Origin: CAYOSU01 sp964541255
GTDB lineage: Bacteria > Bacillota > Clostridia > Christensenellales > CAMQZB01
Direction: 5' to 3'
Assembly: GCA_964541255.1 (NCBI GenBank)
Contig: CAZIPL010000020.1
Location: 1 to 25,919 of the forward strand
Length of the DNA stretch: 25,919 nucleotides
This document shows positions 7,626 through 16,372 of the stretch, one piece after another. Under the pieces are notes generated by a model that was not told where the DNA came from, searched no databases, and saw only the letters and a program-made list of their open reading frames with translations. The translations under genes and the position numbers were made by a program. Each line of letters begins with the position of its first letter. The first letter of the stretch is position 1.

Positions 7626-8867
7626 TTAAGCATACAAAGGAAACTTACTCAATAATTCTACAACTTTTTGTGCGGTTTCGTCAACCGATTTTTCACCGTT
7701 TTTAATAATATCTGAAATAAATTTTGCAATCTTTTCCATTTCAGGCTCTTTCATACCTCTTGTCGTCATTGCAGGAGTCCCGATTCTTATTCCGCTTGTT
7801 ACGTTGGGTCCTTTAGGGTCGAACGGAATTGCGTTTTTATTAACGGTGATATGAGCTTTATCTAGAAGAGTTTCAAGTTCTTTGCCCGTAATATCTTTAT
7901 CTGTCAAATCGATAAGAATCAAATGGTTATCTGTGCCGTCACTTACCATTTTAACACCGTTTTCTCTCAAAGCATTCTCGAGTGCCTTAGCGTTTTTAAC
8001 GATTTGATGTTGATATTCGGAAAATTCGGGAGACAACGCTTCCTTGAATGCAACAGCCTTACCCGCGATAATATGTTCCAAAGGCCCGCCTTGTATTCCT
8101 GGGAAAACCGCTTTATCGATCATCTTAGCATATTTTTCTTTACACAAAATCATTCCGCCACGAGGGCCTCTCAAAGTCTTATGAGTTGTAGTCGTAACAA
8201 AATCCGCATAAGGAACGGGATTTTCGTGATCGCCCGAGATGATAAGCCCGGCAATATGAGCCATATCCACCATAAGATAAGCCCCTACTTTATCGGCAAT
8301 TTCTCTGAAACGCTTAAAATCAATTCTTCTCGGGTAAGCCGAAGCACCTGCTACAATGAGCTTAGGGTGTGATTCAACGGCAATTTTCTCTACTTCGTCA
8401 TAGTTGATCGTACCAGTTTCCTTATCAACGCCGTATGAAACGATATTAAAATACTTGCCCGAAATATTGACAGGGCTGCCGTGAGTTAAATGCCCGCCGT
8501 GAGCTAAATTCATACCTAAAATCGTATCGCCTGGATTTAAACAAGCAAAATAAACCGCCAAGTTCGCATTTGCGCCACAATGCGGTTGAACGTTTGCATG
8601 CTCGGCACCGAAAAGCTTTTTTGCACGTTCTCTTGCCAAATCCTCGACAACATCAATGTATTGACATCCGCCGTAATATCTTCTCGAAGGATATCCTTCG
8701 GCATATTTATTTGTCAAAACACTACCCATCGCATCGATAACTGCAGGGCTAACAAAGTTTTCGCTTGCAATAAGTTCGATATTACCTCTTTGGCGATTAA
8801 GCTCGTTTTGCATCGCTTCATAAAGTTCGGGATCGAAATTTTTAATTTGGTTAAGTTCTATGCTCAT
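7626..8867 (-). CDS. glyA: Serine hydroxymethyltransferase
   Basis: A cytoplasmic PLP enzyme that interconverts serine plus tetrahydrofolate with glycine plus 5,10-methylene-tetrahydrofolate, the main source of one-carbon units. The 413 residues fit the family. Conserved blocks include ELIASENFVS (31-40), SRRYYGGC (61-68), MVDMAHIAGL (199-208) and TTTTHKTLRGPRGG (225-238), with cofactor Lys230. I chose the ATG at 8867 because AAAGGAGG sits at 8875-8882 with ideal spacing; a longer frame adds ten residues (MIRRYKGGIF) encoded by the ribosome binding site itself. The gene follows the thioredoxin-like gene by 26 bases and is followed by tRNA-Pro. Confidence 0.97.
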   Translation of the reverse strand: MSIELNQIKNFDPELYEAMQNELNRQRGNIELIASENFVSPAVIDAMGSVLTNKYAEGYPSRRYYGGCQYIDVVEDLARERAKKLFGAEHANVQPHCGANANLAVYFACLNPGDTILGMNLAHGGHLTHGSPVNISGKYFNIVSYGVDKETGTINYDEVEKIAVESHPKLIVAGASAYPRRIDFKRFREIADKVGAYLMVDMAHIAGLIISGDHENPVPYADFVTTTTHKTLRGPRGGMILCKEKYAKMIDKAVFPGIQGGPLEHIIAGKAVAFKEALSPEFSEYQHQIVKNAKALENALRENGVKMVSDGTDNHLILIDLTDKDITGKELETLLDKAHITVNKNAIPFDPKGPNVTSGIRIGTPAMTTRGMKEPEMEKIAKFISDIIKNGEKSVDETAQKVVELLSKFPLYA

Positions 8868-8893
8868 AAATATGCCTCCTTTATACCGACGTA

Positions 8894-9223
8894 TCAATAA
8901 GTCGTCAATCTTTTTATATGAGAATAATATATCGCTTCGGATTTATTTCCGATTTCTTTTGCCGTAACCGTGCAGTTATTAAAAAATATAACCGTCGGAA
9001 CGATATTGATATTGTATTCTTTTCTTATGTTAGGACACTCGTCGATGTTTATCGCAATATATTCGAAATCATCGCCAAATCGCTCTTGAATCTTATTCAA
9101 AACAATCTCTTCCTTTTTACAGTCAGATGCCCAAAGCGTCCAAAAGTAAGCAATTATAGGTTTATTACTCTTATTTATAATATCATCGAAAGTACTTTCG
9201 GTAACATATTTATACTTTATCAA
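8894..9223 (-). CDS. Thioredoxin-fold protein lacking the first active-site cysteine
   Basis: A 109-residue protein of thioredoxin size and layout. The pattern PIIAYFWTLWASDCKKEE corresponds to the thioredoxin active-site region, but WCGPCK has become WASDCK (31-36): the nucleophilic first Cys is Ala32 and only Cys35 remains. The cis-proline site is kept in IVPTVIFF (74-81). The family fold is clear, but a normal dithiol reductase activity is not expected; it might act as a monothiol or binding protein. I chose a TTG start at 9223 because AAGGAG lies at 9231-9236, 7 bases upstream, and the frame then begins MIKYKYVTES. A longer frame adds 37 unlikely residues. The start lies inside rseC (14-base overlap), which implies coupling. 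Cys63 and Cys84 are also present. Confidence 0.82.
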   Translation of the reverse strand: MIKYKYVTESTFDDIINKSNKPIIAYFWTLWASDCKKEEIVLNKIQERFGDDFEYIAINIDECPNIRKEYNINIVPTVIFFNNCTVTAKEIGNKSEAIYYSHIKRLTTY

Positions 9224-9632
9224 CGTTATTCTCCTTAATAATACCGACAATTCTCGGCAAAGCTTCTCTTTTTTTGAAAGATTTTTCGAATAGATAAATG
9301 AATAATACCGAAAGAGACAGCATCGAAAAAGCAACGATAAGTTGAATAAGCTCAGGAAGCTTCAAAAGCGATGTAATAAATATTCCAAGACCTGCAAGAA
9401 TAATCGGTACAACGTATATAATGCTAATTGCTTTTGAAACTTCAACGGAAGAAAACTCGACCTCGGCAATGTCTCCGACTTTTGCTTCAAAATCGTTTAT
9501 TACATTGAGATTAACTGTCTTTTTATTCTTGCCAAATCCGCAAAGATTGCAATCCTTGCAGCCTTGCTTTCTTTCCATTTTAACTTTCGCATAACGTCCC
9601 GAGACGTTGACGACAACACCACACTCTCTCAT
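9210..9632 (-). CDS. rseC: RseC/MucC-family membrane redox protein
   Basis: A 140-residue protein with an N-terminal cytoplasmic beta-type domain (about 1-68) carrying CKDCNLC (Cys25, Cys28, Cys31), then two membrane helices (about 68-90 and 94-114) and a short charged tail. This matches the RseC family, known from E. coli as part of the system that keeps SoxR reduced and linked to Rsx/Rnf complexes; in Gram-positives the role is less clear. The cysteine cluster could hold a metal or cluster, or do thiol chemistry. The ATG overlaps the hisS stop by one base (TAATG), and the 3' end overlaps the thioredoxin-like gene. The family call is fairly secure; the precise role is not. Confidence 0.85.
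   Translation of the reverse strand: MRECGVVVNVSGRYAKVKMERKQGCKDCNLCGFGKNKKTVNLNVINDFEAKVGDIAEVEFSSVEVSKAISIIYVVPIILAGLGIFITSLLKLPELIQLIVAFSMLSLSVLFIYLFEKSFKKREALPRIVGIIKENNVDKV
9231..9236 (-). promoter_or_regulatory. Ribosome binding site that fixes a TTG start (thioredoxin-like gene)
   Basis: AAGGAG on the minus strand lies 7 bases before TTG at 9221-9223, inside the 3' end of rseC. It decides the start of the 109-residue thioredoxin-like protein. Confidence 0.8.
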
Positions 9633-10906
9633 TAAGCAAAAAGCTCCGCGACGGTATTGTTTTCTATTGCATTTTCAAAATCGGAAATAGCGCAAATAGA
9701 TTCTTCACCGTTACTCATATTTTTAATCTTAAACGAGTTATTCGCAATTTCGTCGTCTCCGATCGCTATAACATACTTTGCACCTATTTTATCGGCATAC
9801 TTAAACTGAGCCTTGAAGGATTTATTCATATGGTCGAATTCTGCAGAAATACCGACCTGTCTTAACTTAACGGTAAAGCTTAAAGCTTTTTTCAAAGCTT
9901 CATTCCCGAATGTCGCGAAGTATACCTTTACTCCCTCTTCCTCGGGAATTTCAATGCCGACGGAATCCATAAGAAGCAACAGTCTCTCTATACCCATTCC
10001 GAATCCCGCGCAAGGCGTATGCTTTCCGCCGAGCTGTTCGACAAGACCGTCATATCTGCCGCCGCCGCAAACAGTGCCTTGAGAGCCGATATTTTCAGAA
10101 ACGAATTCAAATACGGTACGAGTATAATAATCAAGTCCTCTTACGATACGCGGGTTGACAACAAATTCAATTCCCATAGCATTAAGATACTCTTTAAGAT
10201 TTTCAAAATGCGTATTGCAGTCTTCGCAAAGATAATCTATGATACTCGGAGCATTTTTATTGATTTCTTTGCATTTTTCTTCTTTACAGTCCAAAATTCT
10301 CAAAGGATTCTTTTCAAACCTTTCTCTGCACGTTTCGCATATTTCGTTAAGATAAGGCTTGTAATATTCTCTCAACGCTTTGTTATATTCAGCTCTGCAT
10401 TTAGGGCATCCTATGGAATTGATATTAAGCGTTATGTTTTCTATGTTTAGCTTTTTGAAAAGCGTCGCAGCAATAGAAATAACCTCTGCATCGGTTTCGG
10501 CACGTTCGCTTCCGTATAACTCGATTCCGAATTGGTGATGTTCTCTAAGTCTGCCCGCTTGCGGTTTTTCATACCTAAATACAGGCGTGATATAAAACAT
10601 CTTTAACGGCATAGCAAGAGATGCAAGACCGTTTTCTATATAAGCTCTCGCCACCCCTGCCGTTCCTTCGGGCTTCAAGGTTATAGAACGCTCGCCTTTG
10701 TCAAGGAAGGTATACATCTCCTTGTTGACAACGTCAGTCGTATCTCCTACGCCTCTCAAAAACAACTCTGTATGCTCAAAAGTCGGCGTTCTTATTTCTT
10801 TCAGATTAAATTCTCTGGCAATTTCTCTTATTTTTTCTTCGATATAATGCCATTTATAAGAGTTTTGCGGCAAAACATCCTTTGTACCTTTAGGAATATT
10901 TATCAT
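9632..10906 (-). CDS. hisS: Histidyl-tRNA synthetase
   Basis: A class II aminoacyl-tRNA synthetase that charges tRNA-His. The 424 residues show the N-terminal GTKDVLP, motif 2 region FRYEKPQAGRLREHHQFG (about 110-127), the histidine-specific RGLDYYTRTVFEF, and motif 3 in GFGMGIERLLLL. A cysteine-rich insertion (about 167-232, with CPKC, CETC, CKEEKC and CEDC) is typical of many Bacillota HisRS. The C-terminal anticodon-binding domain follows. The ATG at 10906 has an AAGGTGA ribosome site. It starts 11 bases after hslU and overlaps rseC by one base, so it belongs to the comM-to-tRNA run. Confidence 0.97.
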   Translation of the reverse strand: MINIPKGTKDVLPQNSYKWHYIEEKIREIAREFNLKEIRTPTFEHTELFLRGVGDTTDVVNKEMYTFLDKGERSITLKPEGTAGVARAYIENGLASLAMPLKMFYITPVFRYEKPQAGRLREHHQFGIELYGSERAETDAEVISIAATLFKKLNIENITLNINSIGCPKCRAEYNKALREYYKPYLNEICETCRERFEKNPLRILDCKEEKCKEINKNAPSIIDYLCEDCNTHFENLKEYLNAMGIEFVVNPRIVRGLDYYTRTVFEFVSENIGSQGTVCGGGRYDGLVEQLGGKHTPCAGFGMGIERLLLLMDSVGIEIPEEEGVKVYFATFGNEALKKALSFTVKLRQVGISAEFDHMNKSFKAQFKYADKIGAKYVIAIGDDEIANNSFKIKNMSNGEESICAISDFENAIENNTVAELFA

Positions 10907-10917
10907 AATAAATCACC

Positions 10918-12234
10918 TTAAATAATATATTTCGTTAAATCTTGCGATAAATAAGATTCTTTTACGTGAGTCTTTACATAATCTCTATCGATAACGACGT
11001 CGGTCATCTCATTAAGATTATCCGCATTAAAGCTAACTTCGTCAAGTATATTTTCCATAATGGTATGCAAACGTCTTGCGCCGATATCCTCGTTTGTGGA
11101 ATTAGCTTCATAAGCAATAGTTGCGATTTCGTCAAGCGCGTCCTCTTTGACAACTAAGTTGATATTATCTACTGCCAACAGATTCTTATATTGGAATAAA
11201 ACAGAGTTTTCGGGTTGAGACAGAATCTTCAAATAATCGTCTTTTGTAAGGCTCTTAAGTTCGACTTGAATCGGGAATCTTCCTTGAAGCTCCGGAATAA
11301 GATCGGAAAACTTCGAAACATGGAAAGCGCCTGCTGCGATAAAAAGAATATAATCGGTTTTACAAGCTCCGAATTTTGTTATAACAGTACTTCCTTCTAC
11401 AAGAGGAAGAATATCGCGCTGAACGCCGTCACGACTTACGTTAGGACCGCTACCGCCGCCTCCGCCGCATATTTTATCTATTTCGTCGATAAAAATAATT
11501 CCTTCGTTTTCAGCTCTTCTTATGCCTTCGGCATTGACAGAATCCATATCTATGAGCTTTTCAGATTCTTCGGCAATAATGATTTTAAGCGCGTCTTTAA
11601 CGGAAACTTTCTTTCTCTTTTTGTTCTTGCCGAACATATTGCCGAGAACGTTACTCATATCGACAGTCATGCCCTCGCCCATTCCTGACATTATTTCCAA
11701 CGGTTTTTGCGTTTCGGCAACGTCTATCTCGATCATTAAATTGTCATATTTGCCGTCTCTAATATCTTGCAATACGCTTCCCGTCAATTCGTCAATATTG
11801 ACGTCGGGATTATTTTTTATCTTTGATTTAGCAATCGCAGTAGAAATTTTCTTTTCGGCAGTCTCTTTGGCTTTGACTTCAACGTCTTTGAAACGCTCGT
11901 CTTTTACCATTCTGATAGATACGTCTACTAAGTCTTTGATCATCGATTCGACGTCTCTTCCGACATATCCTACTTCTGTATATTTTGTCGCTTCGACTTT
12001 AACGAAAGGTGCTTTAACAAGCTTAGCAAGTCTTCTCGCTATTTCGGTTTTACCGACACCCGTAGGACCTTTCATAATTATATTTTTCGGAGTAATCTCG
12101 TCTTTCAAAGATTCGTCGAGCTTACTTCTTCTATATCTGTTGCGAAGAGCAATGGCAACCGCTCTTTTCGCATCGTCTTGTCCGACGATATGTTTATCAA
12201 GTTCGGCAACTATCTCTTTAGGTGTGTAATTCAT
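10918..12234 (-). CDS. hslU: HslU (ClpY) ATPase of the HslUV protease
   Basis: An AAA+ unfoldase that caps HslV and feeds proteins into it. The 438 residues show GPTGVGKT (Walker A, 56-63), the pore loop region YVGRDVE, the inserted I domain, Walker B IIFIDEID, and the C-terminal tail ending DLTKYII, which normally docks into HslV. The ATG at 12234 is preferred: AGGAG is at 12242-12246 with 7-base spacing, and the ATG overlaps the hslV stop as ATGA. A longer frame that adds eight residues has no support. The hslV-hslU order is the usual one; codY, which follows in Bacillus, is replaced here by hisS. Confidence 0.97.
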   Translation of the reverse strand: MNYTPKEIVAELDKHIVGQDDAKRAVAIALRNRYRRSKLDESLKDEITPKNIIMKGPTGVGKTEIARRLAKLVKAPFVKVEATKYTEVGYVGRDVESMIKDLVDVSIRMVKDERFKDVEVKAKETAEKKISTAIAKSKIKNNPDVNIDELTGSVLQDIRDGKYDNLMIEIDVAETQKPLEIMSGMGEGMTVDMSNVLGNMFGKNKKRKKVSVKDALKIIIAEESEKLIDMDSVNAEGIRRAENEGIIFIDEIDKICGGGGGSGPNVSRDGVQRDILPLVEGSTVITKFGACKTDYILFIAAGAFHVSKFSDLIPELQGRFPIQVELKSLTKDDYLKILSQPENSVLFQYKNLLAVDNINLVVKEDALDEIATIAYEANSTNEDIGARRLHTIMENILDEVSFNADNLNEMTDVVIDRDYVKTHVKESYLSQDLTKYII

Positions 12235-12782
12235 ACGTTTTCTCCTACAGTTTCGCAAATGACGTTATTGTTAGTAAAAATACATATCTCTCCTGCGATT
12301 TGAAGAGCTTTCTTCGCTATATCTTGAGCAGACATATCCGTTTCGTCATAAAGAGCCTTAGCAGCGGCAAGAGCATAATTTCCGCCGCTTCCGATAGCAC
12401 AAACACCGTTTTCGGGATCGATAACGTCACCTTGTCCCGAAACAACAAGAAGTGTGTCTTTATCGGCGACTATCATCATTGCCTCAAGTTTTCTTAACGT
12501 CTTATCCGTTCTCCACATATGAGCAAGCTCAACGGAACTTCTCATTAAGTTCCCGGAATATTTTTGCAGCATCTCTTCAAATAACTCAGAAAGATAGAAT
12601 GCGTCTGCAACAGAACCGGCAAAACCGATTACAACGTTTCCGTTATAAATCCTTTTGACCTTTTTTGCGTTTCCTTTCATTACTACAGATTGTGACATAG
12701 TAACTTGTCCGTCACCTGCTATTGCGGTCACGCCGTTTCTTTTTACGGCGCAAATTGTCGTCCCCATAAGTTCGTAAGACAT
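12231..12782 (-). CDS. hslV: HslV (ClpQ) peptidase subunit, N-terminal threonine protease
   Basis: The proteasome-like peptidase of HslUV. The 183 residues contain the family blocks GTTICAV, AGDGQVTM, VKRIYNG and IGSGGNYALAAA. The active site should be the first Thr of GTT (Thr8), which must be exposed by removing a 7-residue leader (MSYELMG). The ATG at 12782 is supported by AAGGAG about 8 bases upstream; the second Met (residue 6) has no such site. It starts one base after the trmFO stop and overlaps hslU by four bases. xerC (codV), which lies between trmFO and hslV in Bacillus, is absent. Confidence 0.96.
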   Translation of the reverse strand: MSYELMGTTICAVKRNGVTAIAGDGQVTMSQSVVMKGNAKKVKRIYNGNVVIGFAGSVADAFYLSELFEEMLQKYSGNLMRSSVELAHMWRTDKTLRKLEAMMIVADKDTLLVVSGQGDVIDPENGVCAIGSGGNYALAAAKALYDETDMSAQDIAKKALQIAGEICIFTNNNVICETVGENV

Positions 12783-12783
12783 C

Positions 12784-14079
12784 TTATAAACTCCTTAATA
12801 ATTTCTTTGTTTCATCAATCGAAACTTTTGCGATTTCGCTATATTTATCGAGCTTTTTCAGCTTCCTATATTTTTGATTGTCGTAATTAACAATTCCGAA
12901 ATTGGCATTCATTGGTTGGAAATTCTTGTTTTCGGTCGAAATATATTTTATAAGCGCACCGAAAACGGTTTTGTCGGATAGCTCCAACAATTTTCCAAAT
13001 CTATCTTTATTGATGATCTGCATTGCGGCATACATTCCCGACATTGCCGATTCAACATAACCCTCTACACCGGTAATTTGTCCTGCAAAAAATATATCAT
13101 TATTCGACTTTAATTGACAACCTAATTCAAGCACTTTCGGAGAATCGATGAACGAGTTCCTATGCATAACTCCGTATCGAATGTATTCTGCGTTTTTTAA
13201 AGCGGGAATCATAGAAAACACTCGCTTTTGCTCGGGGAAAGTCAGATTAGTTTGAAAACCTACAAGATTAAACAACGTCCTTTCACCGTTTTCAGCTCTA
13301 AGCTGCAAAATAGCATAAGGTTTTGCCGTCTGTTTTTCAAAACCGACAGGTTTTAATGGGCCGAATCGCATAGTATCTACTCCGCGTTTTGCCATAAGCT
13401 CTATCGGCATACATCCTTCAAACAAATCGCCCTTTTCGAAATCTCTCAAAGTTACCGATTCAGCGTTAATCAAAGCCTCATAAAAAGCCAAGTATTCATC
13501 TTTATTCATCGGGCAATTGAGATAATCATTGTCACCTTTGCCGTATCTGTCACCAAAAAAAGCTCTGTCGAAGTCTATCGATTCAGCGGTAACAATCGGA
13601 GCTGCGGCGTCATAAAAATGAAGTACGCCGTCTGTTAATTCAGATATTTTTAATGCAAGAGAATCGCTAGTTAGAGGTCCCGTCGCAATAACGGTCGTTC
13701 CGTTCGGAATATCCTTAACTTCGTCATAAACTACGTCTATAAGCGGATTATTCTTTATAAGTTCGGTAACTCTTTCAGAAAATAAATCTCTATCGACTGC
13801 CAATGCGTTTCCGGCAGGGACTTTGCAAGTATCTGCGGTTTTGATTACATTCGAGCCCAAGATTCTCATTTCTTCTTTCAAAAGTCCGCAAGCGTTTGTC
13901 AATAGATTAGACTTCAACGAGTTCGAACAAACAAGCTCGCACATTCCGTCAAGCTTATGCGCGGGAGACCTCTTTTGAGGTTTCATTTCAAACAGAGTAA
14001 CGCTATATCCGCGGTCTGCAAGATAAAGCGCGCATTCGCATCCGGCTAAGCCTCCTCCGATAACGTTAACTCTATTCAT
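12784..14079 (-). CDS. trmFO: TrmFO, folate/FAD-dependent tRNA U54 methyltransferase
   Basis: It makes ribothymidine at position 54 of the T loop of tRNAs using methylene-tetrahydrofolate and FAD; the SHMT encoded by the same run (glyA) supplies that carbon donor. The 431 residues start with the FAD-binding motif VIGGGLAGCECALYLADRGY (6-25), then EMKP and ELVCSNSLKSN, whose Cys51 matches a conserved reactive cysteine; FEGCMPIELMAKRG holds the second conserved cysteine. I chose the ATG at 14079 because the FAD motif must lie near the N-terminus; it overlaps the topA stop by 8 bases. AAGGA lies about 12 bases upstream, a little far, so coupling probably helps. A longer frame of 33 extra residues lies inside topA and is unlikely. 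Confidence 0.96.
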   Translation of the reverse strand: MNRVNVIGGGLAGCECALYLADRGYSVTLFEMKPQKRSPAHKLDGMCELVCSNSLKSNLLTNACGLLKEEMRILGSNVIKTADTCKVPAGNALAVDRDLFSERVTELIKNNPLIDVVYDEVKDIPNGTTVIATGPLTSDSLALKISELTDGVLHFYDAAAPIVTAESIDFDRAFFGDRYGKGDNDYLNCPMNKDEYLAFYEALINAESVTLRDFEKGDLFEGCMPIELMAKRGVDTMRFGPLKPVGFEKQTAKPYAILQLRAENGERTLFNLVGFQTNLTFPEQKRVFSMIPALKNAEYIRYGVMHRNSFIDSPKVLELGCQLKSNNDIFFAGQITGVEGYVESAMSGMYAAMQIINKDRFGKLLELSDKTVFGALIKYISTENKNFQPMNANFGIVNYDNQKYRKLKKLDKYSEIAKVSIDETKKLLRSL

Positions 14080-16372
14080 TGTAATCACAATCCTTGTTAG
14101 AACATCTAATTGACTTTTTGCCAGCTTTATCAGTCTTTTCGACAAGATATTGTCCGCACTTAGGGCACTTCTTTTCAAGAGGCAAATCCCAACTTACGAA
14201 GTCACAATCGGGGTATCCCGAGCAACCGTAGAAAAGATTTCCTTTCTTTGATTTTCGAGCATAAACGTCTTTACCGCATTTTGGGCATTTCACAACGGGT
14301 TTTTCAATAGGTTTTGTATTTTTGCAAGTAGGATAATTCGAGCATGCTAAAAACTTACCGAATTTTCCGTTTTTAATAAGCATCGGACTTCCGCACTTAT
14401 CGCAAACCTCATCCGTAACGTCTTCTTCAAACGGCAACGTGTTACTGCAAGCGGGATAGTTCGAACATGCATAATACTTTCCGAACTTACCGCTTTTTAG
14501 TATTAACGGGCTTCCGCATTTTGAACAAACTTTATCGGTAACGATGTCGTTGACGCTTCGCTTATATCCGCAGCCTTCTTCGGCACACTCGTAATATGCT
14601 CCGTATTTGCCTGCTTTTTTATATAAGAACGCACCGCATTTTGGGCATTTTTCATCGGTAAGCTCGCAAAAAGACGATTTACTCTTTCTGACCATTTCGG
14701 AGAACGGTTCATAAAAATCTCCGACAATTTTCTGCCATTTGATTCCACCCTCTTCGATTTCGTCAAGTTGCTTTTCAACACTTGCCGTAAAGCTTTCTTT
14801 CATAATAGGAGCAAAGTTTTCCGATAAATAATCCGTAACCTCGAAAGCAACGTCTGTTGGAACGATAAATTTACCCTCTTTATGCGTATATTCACGCTTT
14901 AATAGAACAGTCAAAATTGTGGCGTAGGTACTCGGACGTCCGATTCCGTCCTCTTCCAACGCCTTAATAAGCGTAGCGTCGGTATAGCGAAGAGGCGGCT
15001 TCGTGAATTTTTGTTCGGAAGTCATTTCTTTTGACGAAAGTTCTTCTCCTATAGATATATCAGGGATTTTTGCATTAGCACCATCGTCGTCGTTTTCCTC
15101 TTCTTTATAGGAAGAATACGCTGACAAGAAGCCTTTGAAAAGCAAGGTTTTGCCACTTGCCTTGAAAGTATACTTATCTGCAAGTATTTCGACATTTACG
15201 GAATTATGCTTTGATTCAGCCATCTGCGAAGCGACAAAGCGTTCGTAAATAAGCTTATATAACCTCAATTGATTTTTCTCAAGCTTACCTTCAAGCGAAG
15301 CGGGCGTTCTTGCAAGAGAAATCGGTCTTATCGCCTCGTGAGCGTCTTGAGCAGACTTCTTGGTTTTATACACATTCGGTTTTTCGGGATAATACTCGCT
15401 TCCGAATCTTTCAATAATATAATCCTTAGCCATCGCAACGGCTTCTTGCGAAACTCTTACGGAGTCGGTTCTGATATACGTTATTAACGCTACATGCCCT
15501 TCACCCGGAAGATTGATACCTTCATATAAATTCTGAGCAAGTTTCATCGTTACAGACGACGAAAGATTAAGCTTATTCGCGGCATCTTGCTGCATTGTAC
15601 TTGTAGTGAAAGGTGCCGGAGCGTGAGTTTTAGTAACAGTCTTTTTGAGATCCGAAACGACAAAGCTATTTCCTTTTATGTCATTCAAAACGCTATTTGC
15701 CTCTTCGCTATTTGAAGGAACAAACTTTTTGCCGTTTTTTCCGTATAGCGAAGCCTTAAAAACAAGCTTTTTATTCGTATTAGCAAATAGTTTTGCGCAT
15801 ATATTCCAATATTCTTTCGGAGTGAACGCTTTAATCTCTTTTTCTTTATCGACAACGAGCTTTAAGGCAACGCTCTGAACGCGTCCCGCAGAAAGCTTGG
15901 GCTGAATTCTTTTACAAATAATCGGCGAAAGCGTATAACCGACTATTCTATCCAAAACACGTCTTGCTTGCTGTGCGTCAACAAGGTTTAAATCAATGCT
16001 TCTCGGGGCTTTAATTGCCGCCTTTATCGTCTTTTCGGTTATCTCGTTGAATTCTATTCTATTGTTTTCTTTATCGCTGATATTCAAGACATGCGCCAAA
16101 TGCCAGCTTATCGCCTCTCCCTCGCGGTCAGGGTCGGTTGCGAGATAGACAAAATCGGCTTTCGCCTTTGCTGCTTTAAGCCTCGCTATCGTTTCTCTCT
16201 TTTTAGGAGAAATAACGTATTTGGGTGCAAAATCGTTTTCAAAATCGATTCCGAACGAGCTTTCGGGCAAATCTCTGACATGTCCGCCGCTTGCTAAAAC
16301 TTTATATTCTTTCCCGAGCCATCTTTCTATAGTCGATGCTTTATTCGGGGACTCTACTATAATAAGCTTCAT
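14072..16372 (-). CDS. topA: DNA topoisomerase I (type IA)
   Basis: It relaxes negative supercoils by single-strand passage. The 766 residues start with the TOPRIM domain (Glu7 in IIVESP; DPDREG at 80-85). The catalytic Tyr299 is in ALITYIRTDS, and GIGRPSTYA marks domain IV. The C-terminal part, from about 575, carries five cysteine-quartet zinc-ribbon repeats, each with a CxxCG start and a Cx4-5C end; all five keep four cysteines. Five is on the high side of the usual three or four. The ATG overlaps the dprA stop as ATGA, with AAGG upstream. The gene lies in the conserved dprA-topA-trmFO order. Confidence 0.97.
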   Translation of the reverse strand: MKLIIVESPNKASTIERWLGKEYKVLASGGHVRDLPESSFGIDFENDFAPKYVISPKKRETIARLKAAKAKADFVYLATDPDREGEAISWHLAHVLNISDKENNRIEFNEITEKTIKAAIKAPRSIDLNLVDAQQARRVLDRIVGYTLSPIICKRIQPKLSAGRVQSVALKLVVDKEKEIKAFTPKEYWNICAKLFANTNKKLVFKASLYGKNGKKFVPSNSEEANSVLNDIKGNSFVVSDLKKTVTKTHAPAPFTTSTMQQDAANKLNLSSSVTMKLAQNLYEGINLPGEGHVALITYIRTDSVRVSQEAVAMAKDYIIERFGSEYYPEKPNVYKTKKSAQDAHEAIRPISLARTPASLEGKLEKNQLRLYKLIYERFVASQMAESKHNSVNVEILADKYTFKASGKTLLFKGFLSAYSSYKEEENDDDGANAKIPDISIGEELSSKEMTSEQKFTKPPLRYTDATLIKALEEDGIGRPSTYATILTVLLKREYTHKEGKFIVPTDVAFEVTDYLSENFAPIMKESFTASVEKQLDEIEEGGIKWQKIVGDFYEPFSEMVRKSKSSFCELTDEKCPKCGAFLYKKAGKYGAYYECAEEGCGYKRSVNDIVTDKVCSKCGSPLILKSGKFGKYYACSNYPACSNTLPFEEDVTDEVCDKCGSPMLIKNGKFGKFLACSNYPTCKNTKPIEKPVVKCPKCGKDVYARKSKKGNLFYGCSGYPDCDFVSWDLPLEKKCPKCGQYLVEKTDKAGKKSIRCSNKDCDYNE

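Noticed and set aside
8868..8893. Glycine or tetrahydrofolate riboswitch in front of glyA
   Set aside because: Only 26 bases separate glyA from the previous gene, too short for either, and they are mainly the ribosome site.
11522..12229. Long open frame (235 codons) on the plus strand
   Set aside because: It lies wholly antisense to hslU, has no ribosome site or recognisable domain, and reads like a reverse-frame shadow.
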